The notes beneath the pieces were generated by a model. The model was given only the letters and a program-made list of their open reading frames with translations, searched no databases and had not been told where the DNA came from. This document shows, piece by piece, positions 14,612 to 23,802 of a DNA stretch of 64,000 bases (position 1 is the stretch's first letter; the number at the start of each line of letters is the position of its first letter). Origin of the DNA: Paenibacillus_S vulneris (GTDB lineage: Bacteria > Bacillota > Bacilli > Paenibacillales > NBRC-103111). The position numbers and the translations under genes were made by a program. Location: the NCBI RefSeq assembly GCF_039543185.1, contig NZ_BAABJG010000006.1, forward strand, positions 620,001 to 684,000. The letters run 5' to 3'.

Positions 14612-16127
14612 ACACCATATATTTAGTTGCCAGCCGCATAATCTCTTCTTCCGTAGCATCCTTGCCCTCGACAATTCCGGAGAGCCTGCCCTCACACATG
14701 ACCATAATGCGGTCGGACATACCGAGCAGCTCAGGCATTTCCGAAGAGATCATAATAATGCTTTTGCCCTGTTTAGCCAGGTCGGCAATAATGGAATAAA
14801 TCTCGAATTTCGCCCCGACGTCAATGCCGCGGGTCGGTTCGTCGAGCAGCAAAATATCGGGCTCAGTCAACAGCCAGCGGGCCAGCAGAACCTTCTGCTG
14901 ATTGCCTCCGGACAAGTTTTTGATCAAGGTTTTGATCGAAGGCGTTTTCACACGCAGCTGCTCTACGCTTTTGCCGACCTCCTCCTTGATCCTCCGCTCG
15001 TTCAGCAGATGGAAAGGATTCAGGTACCGGTCCAAATTGGCTATCGCGGTATTTTCCTGAATAGAGAGCACCGGGAAAATGCCGGTAACCCGCCGTTCTT
15101 CCGTTAACAGCGCGATCTTATGCTTCTTGGCATCGAGCGGCGACTTGAATTTGACCGGCTTGCCGCGCAGCGTGATAGTTCCCGAGGACACGGCCCTTAG
15201 TCCGAACAAAGCCTCGATAAGCTCGGTTCGCTGCGCCCCGACCAGACCGCCCAAGCCCAGCACCTCTCCCTTACGAAGCTCGAAGGACACGTTGCTGAAC
15301 GACTTGGCAACCGGAGAGGTGAGTCCCTCTACCTTGAGCAGCACATCGCCTGGAACATTCGTCCGTTCAGGGAATCGCTGGCTCAGATCCCGGCCAACCA
15401 TCCTCGTAATGATCCGATCCGTTGTCAGCTCGCCCGCAGGCCAAGTGCCGATGAGCTTGCCGTCCCGCATAATCGTCACCTCATCCGAGATCCGGAGAAT
15501 CTCCTCCATTTTGTGCGAAATATAAATGATGGCGACACCGCGGCTTTTCAGTTGATCAATGATTTTAAACAGCGCCTCGACTTCATTCCCCGTCAAGGAG
15601 GATGTCGGCTCATCCATGATGATGACCTTCGACTGATACGAAACCGCTTTAGCAATTTCTAGCGATTGGAGCTTCGATACGGACATGGAGCCCGCAAGTG
15701 CAGCCGGATTGATATCCATTTCCAAATCCTTGAACAGCTGCTGCGTATCCTTGTACATCTTTTTATGATCCACCAATTGGAAAGGCCCCAGACCTTTTAC
15801 GGGAAAACGCCCGAGCCATATATTCTCCATCACATTGCGCTGCGGAATAGGGTGAAGCTCCTGATGAATCATGGACACGCCATGGTCCAACGCATTCTTG
15901 GAGCTGTTCAATTCCACCTTATTGCCGTTCAAATAAATCTCGCCCCCATCGGGCTTATAGATGCCGAATAAGCATTTCATCAGCGTCGATTTTCCGGCGC
16001 CGTTTTCTCCCATTAATGCATGAACCGTGCCCGGACGTACTTTGAGCGTTACATTGTCCAGCGCCTTGACGCCGGGAAATTCCTTGGAGATGCCGTTCAT
16101 TTCAAGCAAAAATTCATGTTCCGTCAT
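14610..16127 (-). CDS. mglA: Sugar ABC transporter ATPase (MglA/RbsA family)
   Basis: 505 residues with two fused ATPase domains, as usual for CUT2 importers. The first has Walker A GENGAGKSTLMK near 40, signature SMSVSKLQSLEIAKAVSY and Walker B VIIMDEPTSSL near 165. The second has a degenerate Walker A (GGLVGAQRTEL near 290), signature NLSGGNQQKVLLARWLL near 400 and Walker B ILLLDEPTRGIDVG. The degenerate second P-loop is normal in this family. GGGGGC precedes the ATG. It sits between mglB (217 bp upstream, with a stem-loop) and mglC (after the repeat array). Confidence 0.94.
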   Translation of the reverse strand: MTEHEFLLEMNGISKEFPGVKALDNVTLKVRPGTVHALMGENGAGKSTLMKCLFGIYKPDGGEIYLNGNKVELNSSKNALDHGVSMIHQELHPIPQRNVMENIWLGRFPVKGLGPFQLVDHKKMYKDTQQLFKDLEMDINPAALAGSMSVSKLQSLEIAKAVSYQSKVIIMDEPTSSLTGNEVEALFKIIDQLKSRGVAIIYISHKMEEILRISDEVTIMRDGKLIGTWPAGELTTDRIITRMVGRDLSQRFPERTNVPGDVLLKVEGLTSPVAKSFSNVSFELRKGEVLGLGGLVGAQRTELIEALFGLRAVSSGTITLRGKPVKFKSPLDAKKHKIALLTEERRVTGIFPVLSIQENTAIANLDRYLNPFHLLNERRIKEEVGKSVEQLRVKTPSIKTLIKNLSGGNQQKVLLARWLLTEPDILLLDEPTRGIDVGAKFEIYSIIADLAKQGKSIIMISSEMPELLGMSDRIMVMCEGRLSGIVEGKDATEEEIMRLATKYMV

Positions 16128-16143
16128 GGTAATGCCCCCTTCG

Positions 16144-16193
16144 AAAAAAGAGAAGGCAAGGGTACAACGAAAGCAGCCATTGCCCCTTGCCCA
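16144..16193 (-). terminator. Intercistronic stem-loop between mglB and mglA
   Basis: GGGCAAGGG pairs with CCCTTGCC across a 21-nt loop, followed by a T-rich stretch (TTCTCTTTTTTC) on the minus strand. It probably ends most mglB transcripts, or protects their 3' end, so that more binding protein than transporter is made. Confidence 0.65.
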
Positions 16194-16343
16194 ATACTAC
16201 GTACCGGCTTTCTGCCGAGCCATTCGTGTGTAAAACGTGGCATTCCGATAAGGTTTCCCCTCCGGCTGCTGTTACCGGTAATTCCTTGCCACCGCCTATC
16301 GGCACATATCTGTCATCGCTCGATTTGCAAGCCTCTAAATCAT

Positions 16344-17405
16344 TTATTTGGCGTCATTCATGTTTTCTTTCGTAATTTTTTTGTATGGAACCCATACGTA
16401 TTTGCCGTCCGTAATTTCATAGCCTGTGTTCTCTTTATTAGGCGTTTGGCCCTGTGCGAGGACGTTGGCCAGATTGAAGGTCGCTTTGCCCTGGTTCTTG
16501 GCATCGTTCAGCACCGTTCCGAGAAGGGTGCCTTCTTCAAGCGCTTTCAATGCAGGCGCCGTTGCATCCACGCCTACTACCGGCATGTATTTGTTGTCTT
16601 TGAAATAGCCTTTGGCCTTCAAGGCCTCGATGGCTCCCAGCGCCATGTCATCGTTGTTTGCGAACACGGCTTCGATCTTATCGCCATGGGAAGCCAGGAA
16701 CGCGGCCATTTTCTCCTGCCCTTTCACGCGGTCCCACATCGCCGTATCTTCCGCAAGCTTCTCCACCTTGATTCCTGCGTCTTCGACGGCTTTGATAGAG
16801 AACTTGGTGCGAAGCTCCGCGTCCTGATGGCCCGGCTCACCTTTGAGCATGACGTATTGAAGCACGCCGTCTTTATTCTTGTCCGCCTCCGGATGGGCTT
16901 TGAAATAATCGACGACCAGCTGGCCTTCCATCGTGCCGGATTGCTCCGCCTTGGCTCCGACGTAATACACCTTATCCCATTTTTTCATGTCGTCCGCCAG
17001 AGGCTCGCGGTTGAAGAATACGACTGGCGTATTGGCTGCCTTCGCTTTATCGATAATAACGCCCGCTCCCGTGCGGTCGACCGGATTGATAGCCAACGCG
17101 TTAACCTTCTTTGTAATAAATAAGTCCACTTTATCGTTTTGCGTAGGCTGCGAGTTTTGACTGTCCACAATATCGGTCTGAGCTTTACCTTCCGCGTTCG
17201 CGGAAATCGCATTGCGCACGCCGGTCATGAACGTATCATCGAATTTGTAGATCGCAACGCCGATAACCGGTTTCTTGGCGGCGCCGCCTGTCTCTGTCTT
17301 TGCGCCTCCGCCCGGTGCCGCCGTATTCCCCCCGCCTCCGCTCGCACAGCCGGCCGCTGTCGTCACTAATGCCGCTGCGAGCAGCGCTGACATAACCTTT
17401 TTCAT
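16344..17405 (-). CDS. mglB: Galactose/methyl-galactoside-type binding lipoprotein (MglB)
   Basis: 353 residues. A lipoprotein signal (MKKVMSALLAAALVTTAAGC) is followed by a periplasmic-binding-protein fold that delivers sugar to MglAC. The segment VIGVAIYKFDDTFMTGVRNA, the Asn-Asp ligand motif VFANNDDMALGAIEALKAKG near 255 and PVVGVDATAPALKALEEG near 285 match glucose/galactose-binding MglB rather than RbsB. ATG 17405 is chosen (GGAGG 8 nt before); an ATG two codons upstream is too close. Upstream are two direct repeats likely bound by the AraC-type regulator encoded at 23803. Confidence 0.92.
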   Translation of the reverse strand: MKKVMSALLAAALVTTAAGCASGGGGNTAAPGGGAKTETGGAAKKPVIGVAIYKFDDTFMTGVRNAISANAEGKAQTDIVDSQNSQPTQNDKVDLFITKKVNALAINPVDRTGAGVIIDKAKAANTPVVFFNREPLADDMKKWDKVYYVGAKAEQSGTMEGQLVVDYFKAHPEADKNKDGVLQYVMLKGEPGHQDAELRTKFSIKAVEDAGIKVEKLAEDTAMWDRVKGQEKMAAFLASHGDKIEAVFANNDDMALGAIEALKAKGYFKDNKYMPVVGVDATAPALKALEEGTLLGTVLNDAKNQGKATFNLANVLAQGQTPNKENTGYEITDGKYVWVPYKKITKENMNDAK

Positions 17406-17485
17406 ATCCATGACCTCCGTTTGGTTAAAGATTTCCTCTCTCTTGCTTTCTCATTATCGTTTATGTTGAGTCAAATGCACATGCA

Positions 17486-17517
17486 AAATTCTCATCTGTT
17501 CTATTAAAATTCTCATG
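17486..17517 (-). promoter_or_regulatory. Direct-repeat activator site upstream of mglB
   Basis: ATGAGAATTTT occurs twice in the minus-strand direction with a 21-bp period (17507-17517 and 17486-17496). A GATAAT -10 with a poor -35 follows about 30 bp downstream. Two half sites two helical turns apart beside a weak promoter are typical of AraC/YesN-family activators. Confidence 0.6.
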
Positions 17518-17552
17518 TGTTTTTTCGGTAGTCCGTTGTTCTGAACATGAAA

Positions 17553-17595
17553 TAAGCCAAGTCAACCCGCTGCCGCGGTTAGCTGACTTGGCTTA
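17553..17595 (-). terminator. Hairpin downstream of the RND exporter gene
   Basis: TAAGCCAAGTCA pairs with TGACTTGGCTTA over a 19-nt loop. It lies just after the exporter stop codon and before the mgl promoter region. There is no long T run. Confidence 0.6.
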
Positions 17596-17615
17596 CTGCT
17601 TCTGATTTCTGTTAG

Positions 17616-20600
17616 TTAGAATGATTCAGGTGAAGGAGGCGTACTAGCTTTTCCCGATTTGAATACTTTGCCCATTCTTAGCTTGGTATTCTCAATCATT
17701 TCGTATACAACCGGCACGACGAGCAGGGTGAGCAGCGTCGAAGTGGTCAAGCCGCCGATCACGACTACGGCGAGGCCCTTGGAAATAATCGTTCCCTTGG
17801 ACAGCCCCAGAGCCAGGGGCATTAATGCAATGATCGTGGCCCCTGCGGTCATAATAATCGGGCGAAGCCGAGTCTGCCCCGCTTCAAGCAGCGCATCGCG
17901 GACCGTATAGCCGGACTCCCGGAGCTGCTGCACCCGGTCGATGAGAACAATCGCATTGGTAACTACAACCCCGATCAGCATCAGAAAGCCGATTAAGGAA
18001 GTAAGATTCAAGGATTCACCTGTGACCAGCAGGCCCAGCAAGCCTCCGATAGCCGCCAGCGGAAGCGAAAAGAGGATCGCGAACGGAGCGCTCGCATTGC
18101 CAAAAGCAAGAACCATGACCAGATAAACAATGAAGACAGACGCTCCCATCGCAACAAACATATTGCTGAACTCTTTATCAATATCTTGAGCCGCACCGGT
18201 CACTTCGGTATGAACCCCGTCCGGCAGCTTAAGAGTTTGCAGCTCCTGGGAAGCTCTGGCGCTGACACCGCCCTTGTCCTTGGAATCGATCTTGGCGGTC
18301 ACTCTCACAAATTGTTCCTGCATATCGCGCGGAATGGAGGCTGGGCCATCGATTTGACGGATCTTTGCTACCTCGTTCAGCTTAATCGTCTGACCAGCCG
18401 GTGATTGGATCAAGAGGCTCCCGATTTTATCCACCGAATTTTTAAAGCTCGGGTCAACCATGATTTTGGTCGAGAATAGCGTATTATCGAACTTCAAGTC
18501 GCCGATTTTCTGCTCCGCTACCCATGGCTGCAGGGACTCAATAATTTGGGAAGAGGACAGGCCGTATAGACGGGCTTTATTCTGATCTACAGCAATCTCT
18601 ACTTCCTTCTTCGTCTCGCTCAGGCTGTCTTCCACATCCCGGAATTCAGGAATTTCGTTCATCTTGGCCTTCACAAGCTCAGCGGCCTTAATGAGTGAAT
18701 CCACATCATCCCCTCTAAGCACATAGGAGAAATCAATCCCGCTGCCGCCGCCGCCCCCTCCAATACTGACAACGCTGCCTCTCACCTCGGAACCCTTGGG
18801 AAGCATCTCCGTAATGTTCCTTTTCATATCGTCAACCAGCTTCTTGGCGTCCGTTCCCTTGGTTGCCGCTGCACTGAATTTACTTCTATAGGCCACGCGC
18901 TCGCTTCCGCCTCCTAATCCGACATACGATTGCACGTAGTCAAAGGCCGGATCGCCTGCAGCGTTCTTGGTATCGCGCATCATAGCTTCGATTTGCTTCA
19001 CTACTAAATCGTTAGAATCCATGGAGGTATCCCGGGGCATCTCGATGGATATCGAGATCTGCTTATCCGAGTTGCTGCTCGGCATGAATTCAAAGGCCAG
19101 GAAGGGAACCGTTCCTGCTATTGCTGCAGCAAACACAAGAAAGGCGAGCAGCATGCTCTTCTTGCGGTTGTTAAGCGACCATTTCAACACCTTCAAATAG
19201 CTTGCGGACACTTTACTGGTTTGATGCTCATCATGATGCTTTAAACGTTTGGAACGCAGCACCATCAATTTCGCCAGCATAGGAATGACTGTAACAGCCA
19301 CTAACAGGGAAGATAGCAGTGCCGCGGAAAGCGTAATAGCGAATGGACGGAACAAGTCTCCAAGCTCCCCGCCGACAAAGGCAATCGGAGCAAATACCCC
19401 CACCGTTGTAAGAGTGGAAGACGTGATAGCGGAAGCCACCTGTGCCGTCGCCGTCTTGATGACCGATTCTCCCCGCTCCTGACTTTTTACCAGCTCACTA
19501 TAAATATTCTCTATGACAACGATGCTATCATCCACCACGCGCCCGACGGCAATCGCCATTCCGCCTAGTGTCATAATATTGAGTGTAATGTTCAGAGGGG
19601 CCATAATGAGCAGAGTGATCAGGATCGATAACGGGATGGAAACCAGAACGATCACTGTCATACGGACGTTTTTGAGGAAAATAAGAATCATAATGGAGGC
19701 CAGAATCGCGCCAAGCGCCCCTTCTTTAACCATTCCATGGATTGATTCCTTCACAATGTCCGCATTTTTCTCGATCGACTTGAAGGCAACGCTCGGATAA
19801 TCCTTCTCCCACTTAGCTATCAATGCATCGGCATGATCGGAAAATTCCACTGAATTGATCCCGTTAGTCTTGTAGAGGATCACTCCAATAGCCGGCTGAT
19901 TGTTCAGCCGCGAGATGAACTTGGACTCTGTTATCGCCTCGACCTTGGCTATCTGCTTGAGGAGCAGCGTTCCTCCCCCCGGCGTGTTGATTTTTATATT
20001 TTCCAGGCTGTAAATGGTATTAATATCGCTTTTTACACGAACCATCTGGTTATCGCCGCCCATATCGATTTCCCCTATAGGGCTCGTTCGAAGGGCCGAC
20101 TGGATGCCTTGAGCCACTTCAGCAGGCATGAGCCCGTAGCTCAGAATGGCGTTGCCGTCCAGCTTAAGCTTTAACACAGCCTCCTGGTTACCGATAGAAT
20201 CGATATGGTCGACCCCTTTGATCGTATTAAAGCCGGGCAGAAAAACATCCTTGTATAATTTATCCAGCTCCTGCTGGTTCATATTGCCCACTCCATATAC
20301 CGCCAAAGAATATTCCGGTATGGAGGCCATACCGTAGGTCATCACCTTCGGCTTCTCCGCTCCCTGGGGAAGCTTCACATTCGCAATCAGCGCTTCAACA
20401 TCCACCTTGGCTTTATCGGTGTCTTGCCCGTGCTCCAATTGTATTTCTATGGACGAGAAGTTATCGCTGGAATTAGACTGCAAGCTCTTAATTCCTTTCA
20501 GGCCTGCGACCGCCTTCTCCAGCGGCTTCGTTATTTGTTCCACAATATCCTTGGGAGGTGCCTGATATTGCGTCTGAATAAATACGTAGGGAATCGATAC

Positions 20601-20720
20601 CTCCGGATAAAGTTCTGCCTTCAATTGGGTAGCGGCATAGGTCCCCACGCCAAACAGCAGCACGATAATGATGATGACTGCCGATATATTTTTCATAGAA
20701 AACCGGGTTAATGCGTTCAT
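17616..20720 (-). CDS. RND-family efflux permease (AcrB/SwrC type)
   Basis: 1034 residues with twelve membrane helices in two halves, each with a large extracellular loop: a proton-driven exporter of amphiphiles, drugs or lipopeptides. The start (MNALTRFSMKNISAVIIIIV), the PPKDIVEQITKPLEKAVAG porter segment, the ALTISAAL-type TM4 region and IGGLLGLLVTGESLNLTSLI are family hallmarks. A Gly-rich loop (SIGGGGGGSGIDFS) is unusual. GAAGGAG precedes the ATG. It is monocistronic, without an adjacent membrane-fusion protein, as with Bacillus SwrC, which exports surfactin. SwrC-like function is only an analogy. Confidence 0.9.
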   Translation of the reverse strand: MNALTRFSMKNISAVIIIIVLLFGVGTYAATQLKAELYPEVSIPYVFIQTQYQAPPKDIVEQITKPLEKAVAGLKGIKSLQSNSSDNFSSIEIQLEHGQDTDKAKVDVEALIANVKLPQGAEKPKVMTYGMASIPEYSLAVYGVGNMNQQELDKLYKDVFLPGFNTIKGVDHIDSIGNQEAVLKLKLDGNAILSYGLMPAEVAQGIQSALRTSPIGEIDMGGDNQMVRVKSDINTIYSLENIKINTPGGGTLLLKQIAKVEAITESKFISRLNNQPAIGVILYKTNGINSVEFSDHADALIAKWEKDYPSVAFKSIEKNADIVKESIHGMVKEGALGAILASIMILIFLKNVRMTVIVLVSIPLSILITLLIMAPLNITLNIMTLGGMAIAVGRVVDDSIVVIENIYSELVKSQERGESVIKTATAQVASAITSSTLTTVGVFAPIAFVGGELGDLFRPFAITLSAALLSSLLVAVTVIPMLAKLMVLRSKRLKHHDEHQTSKVSASYLKVLKWSLNNRKKSMLLAFLVFAAAIAGTVPFLAFEFMPSSNSDKQISISIEMPRDTSMDSNDLVVKQIEAMMRDTKNAAGDPAFDYVQSYVGLGGGSERVAYRSKFSAAATKGTDAKKLVDDMKRNITEMLPKGSEVRGSVVSIGGGGGGSGIDFSYVLRGDDVDSLIKAAELVKAKMNEIPEFRDVEDSLSETKKEVEIAVDQNKARLYGLSSSQIIESLQPWVAEQKIGDLKFDNTLFSTKIMVDPSFKNSVDKIGSLLIQSPAGQTIKLNEVAKIRQIDGPASIPRDMQEQFVRVTAKIDSKDKGGVSARASQELQTLKLPDGVHTEVTGAAQDIDKEFSNMFVAMGASVFIVYLVMVLAFGNASAPFAILFSLPLAAIGGLLGLLVTGESLNLTSLIGFLMLIGVVVTNAIVLIDRVQQLRESGYTVRDALLEAGQTRLRPIIMTAGATIIALMPLALGLSKGTIISKGLAVVVIGGLTTSTLLTLLVVPVVYEMIENTKLRMGKVFKSGKASTPPSPESF

Positions 20721-20892
20721 CTCTCTACTCCTTCATACTTATGGTTACAGACTTAGACGATAACTTCCCGGAAACCCCTTCAAAATCGTGGCATTTTTTG
20801 TAAAAACCCAACTTAAAGTGTACGATGAAATACCCTCGAGCAAGGCGGGGCCCCTTAATCTATTCTATAACGCCTCTATAAAGCTAAAATAA

Positions 20893-20959
20893 CCCCACAA
20901 AGTGGGGCCTTGGCTTCGAAGCTGATTCAGGTACTTTGCGGGGAGCCCCGAAATTTATA
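20893..20959. repeat. Dispersed intergenic repeat, copy 2
   Basis: About 67 bp matching 1112-1187. It opens with a perfect CCCCACAAAGTGGGG hairpin, continues CCTTGGCTTCGAAGC and ends with GGGGAGCCCC. The rest of the gap 20721-20973 shows no gene, only the exporter promoter region. Confidence 0.62.
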
Positions 20960-20973
20960 AACCCTATAATAGC

Positions 20974-21004
20974 AAAAAAAGGAGCCTCCTCTCACGGCTC
21001 CCCC
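20974..21004 (-). terminator. Terminator of the two-component/binding-protein operon
   Basis: On the minus strand GGAGCC/GGCTCC with a 9-10 nt loop and seven Ts, 25 bp after the binding-protein stop codon. Confidence 0.88.
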
Positions 21005-21028
21005 GGCAAATCGTAATTACCATTCATA

Positions 21029-22003
21029 TCATTTTACAAAAGGAAACAAGAGCTTCTGGTTATCCGACCAAAACATATTTTCCTGGTCGATCACCTTCGT
21101 GCCGGTATCCTTGAATTCGGGTATTTTTTTGCCGTCCAGCGCATCCACGGCGTATTTTACACCAAGATAGCCCATGCTGAACGGGTTTTGAATGATCGTC
21201 GCCTGAATGACCCCCTCCTGCAAATACTCGATATCCTCTGGGGTACTATCGAAGGTCACTATCTTAACTTTCCCTGCCAGGCCGGTTTTGTCCGTCTCCG
21301 CGGCTACGTGGATCGATGCGGCGGCATCCAGCGCAACAATACCGTCAATGGAGCCGGGTTCGCTTAACAGGCGGGCAGTCAGCTCATCGCACCGCTTTAC
21401 GTCCATGGAGCAGTCCAGCTTTGTATTCGTCTGGATTCCCGGATACTGGGCGATGGCTGCAAGCAGCCCCTGCTCTCTCTGCACGGCATTTCTTCCGCCC
21501 TGTCCAAAGCTGATGACCGCAATTCGTCCGCTCTCCCCCGTCAGCTGAATCAGCTTCTTGCCTGCCTGCTGTCCGGCATCATAGTTCTTTATTCCAATAA
21601 AGCTGCGCACCTTGGGGGAATTGACCTCGGAATCTATCGCGATCACAGGGATTCTTGCACCCGCGACCCGGTCTACGGTCTCTCCCAGTGCATCATAGTC
21701 GTTGGCCGCCAGCACCAGCGCATCCATGCCTTCCTTGACAGCCTGATCGATCAGCGCAATCTGGCCGTTCACATCGCCTTCGAATTCCGGACCCGTTACC
21801 TTCAAATTAACGCTGAATTCCTTGGCGGCAGCCTCCGCCCCCATTTTGACTGTGTTCCAATAATCGCCGGACTCCTTCTTCATTATCAGCGTGACATTCC
21901 TTGCCGTCCCGGTCGTTCCCGTATCCCTTGTATCTGTACAGGAGCTCATCAAAGGCAGCAGGCACAACAGGAGCGCCAGCCAAGCGTAACGGAATCGGAT
22001 CAT
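21029..22003 (-). CDS. RbsB-like sugar-binding lipoprotein coupled to a two-component system
   Basis: 324 residues with a lipobox (LPLMSSC) and the type I periplasmic-binding fold: VTLIMKKESGDYWNTVKMGA, DALVLAANDYDALGETVDRV, a hinge near IDGIVALDAAAS and GVIQATIIQNPFSMGYLGVK. The ATG overlaps the kinase stop codon (ATGA), so it is made with the kinase. No permease or ATPase is linked, so it probably presents a sugar to the sensor kinase rather than feeding its own transporter. This mirrors YesM/YesN-like systems in which a binding protein is a co-receptor. The nearby mglBAC operon is the likely target. Confidence 0.87.
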   Translation of the reverse strand: MIRFRYAWLALLLCLLPLMSSCTDTRDTGTTGTARNVTLIMKKESGDYWNTVKMGAEAAAKEFSVNLKVTGPEFEGDVNGQIALIDQAVKEGMDALVLAANDYDALGETVDRVAGARIPVIAIDSEVNSPKVRSFIGIKNYDAGQQAGKKLIQLTGESGRIAVISFGQGGRNAVQREQGLLAAIAQYPGIQTNTKLDCSMDVKRCDELTARLLSEPGSIDGIVALDAAASIHVAAETDKTGLAGKVKIVTFDSTPEDIEYLQEGVIQATIIQNPFSMGYLGVKYAVDALDGKKIPEFKDTGTKVIDQENMFWSDNQKLLFPFVK

Positions 22004-23784
22004 AGCTCCTTGTCGCCCCCTTCCTGCCGCAGCAGCGGCAGCCAGACCTGGACGGTCGTCCCTTCCTCCAGCGCGCTTTCCACATGAAGCCCGTACTCAT
22101 CCCCGAACGTCAGCTTGATCCGCTGCTGTACATTACGAACTCCCACACCGGAGCCCTCCTCCGACCGGACCTGGCCTTGCAGCAGCGGCTCCAGCTTCTC
22201 CGGCGGGATCCCCAGCCCATTGTCCCGAACCTCGAACAGCAGCTTTCCTTCCCTGATCGAAGCCGAAATGTGTATATGTCCCTCATCGACCATATACTCG
22301 ATTCCGTGATAGATGGCATTCTCGACGAGCGGCTGAAGCAGCAGCTTCAGGCTTTGGCAGGGCAGCGCCTGCTCTTCCGCCGTAATTTCAAAATCAAATT
22401 TATTTTTATAGCGGATTTTTTGGATAATCAGGTAATTGCGGATATGCTCCAGCTCTTCCTGAACGGTAATAATGGTTTTCCCCCGGCTAAGACTGATGCG
22501 GAAAAACTTCGATAACGAAGTAATCATCGTAATGACGTCCTCGCTCTTGCCGCTGCCCGCCATCCGTACGACGGAATTCAGCGTATTGTATAAAAAGTGG
22601 GGATTGATCTGCGACTGCAGCACCTCAAGCTCGCTCTTGCGCTTCGATTCCTGCTCCCGAATGTTCTGATCCATCAGCTGGCGAATTTGCGTCACCATCA
22701 GATTGAACCTCCGCGACAGCCTCCCGACCTCATCGTTGCCGGTGATGGGAATATGGATGTTGAAGTCCCCCTGCTCCACCCTGCGCATCGATTTGTCCAG
22801 CCGCTTGATCGGCTGCGAAATTTTGGCCGACATGAAGGCCGAGATCAGCACGACGAACAAAATGACAAAGAGCAACAGCCAGAAGATAAAGGTGCCGATC
22901 TCCTTTTTGGTAGCGACAATCTCATCCATATAAGAGACGCCGATGATTTTCCAGCCGATATTGTTCACGGTCTTGATCGTAATGAGCCGCTTCTCCCCGT
23001 TCGACTCGTCCAGATAGCTGCCGTAGGTATACTTGAGAGCCTGCTCCACGTTCTCATACTTCAAGCCTATGAAGATAAGCTGCTGCTGCGGATGGTAAAT
23101 GATATTGCCTGCGGACTCGTCGATTATGTAGACATAGCCCTTCTTGCCCAGGTTCACTCTGCGGAACAGCTCATCCATCGTTTTAAAATTGACGTCGATC
23201 AGCAGCACGGCATTGACCGGCGCATTATTGCGCGTAATCGTGATCCCTTTGCTCATGGACACCACCCATTTGTACTGCCCTTTGTAAAGATTTTGGATGT
23301 GGGGCAGTGAGAAGGAAAGGTGATTCGGGCTTTCCAATGCGGACAGGAACCAGCTCTGCTCGGTCAGCTTCGTATTCTTCCTCATCTCCGCCGCCGGCAG
23401 CCCGGTTATCAGCTCCCCCGACTCCGTAAATAAGGCCATCGATACGATATCTTCACGGGTTTCAAAAATGGTCGTCATCTGCTCCAGCAGCGGGCCGTTC
23501 GGAATCGCCGGGCTAGTCCGTATTTTTTGATCGACGAGCTCGAACACTTCCGTCATCCCTTTCAGGTAAACATCCAGGTTGTAATTGATCTGCTCGACGA
23601 TTTGCTGGTTGCTGAGAAACGTATTTTGCTCCGCGGTGCGCGCAAATTTGTTGTATACAAGGACGCTCACAATAATCATGACCGTGATGGTGATTAACGT
23701 AAAGGAGGCGGTGATAATAAACTGGATGCTTCGCGTCCTCCACATATCCGCCAATGCGCGGTACCGCTTCCGAATCGGCTTCAT
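22000..23784 (-). CDS. YesM-type sensor histidine kinase
   Basis: 594 residues. One membrane helix at 20-42, an extracellular dCache-like sensor (about 45-295), a second helix (IFWLLLFVILFVVLISAFMS), then HAMP (QPIKRLDKSMRRVEQGDFNI). The HisKA_7TM-type phospho-acceptor NPHFLYNTLNSVVRMA follows near 395, and the HATPase_c N and G boxes (LVENAIYHGIEY, VRDNGLGIP) near 490-530. The GGGGGTG site precedes the ATG, 18 nt after the response-regulator stop. It phosphorylates the AraC-type regulator encoded just upstream and likely senses sugar through the lipoprotein downstream. Confidence 0.93.
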   Translation of the reverse strand: MKPIRKRYRALADMWRTRSIQFIITASFTLITITVMIIVSVLVYNKFARTAEQNTFLSNQQIVEQINYNLDVYLKGMTEVFELVDQKIRTSPAIPNGPLLEQMTTIFETREDIVSMALFTESGELITGLPAAEMRKNTKLTEQSWFLSALESPNHLSFSLPHIQNLYKGQYKWVVSMSKGITITRNNAPVNAVLLIDVNFKTMDELFRRVNLGKKGYVYIIDESAGNIIYHPQQQLIFIGLKYENVEQALKYTYGSYLDESNGEKRLITIKTVNNIGWKIIGVSYMDEIVATKKEIGTFIFWLLLFVILFVVLISAFMSAKISQPIKRLDKSMRRVEQGDFNIHIPITGNDEVGRLSRRFNLMVTQIRQLMDQNIREQESKRKSELEVLQSQINPHFLYNTLNSVVRMAGSGKSEDVITMITSLSKFFRISLSRGKTIITVQEELEHIRNYLIIQKIRYKNKFDFEITAEEQALPCQSLKLLLQPLVENAIYHGIEYMVDEGHIHISASIREGKLLFEVRDNGLGIPPEKLEPLLQGQVRSEEGSGVGVRNVQQRIKLTFGDEYGLHVESALEEGTTVQVWLPLLRQEGGDKEL

Positions 23785-23802
23785 AGCGGGAACACCCCCG
23801 AT

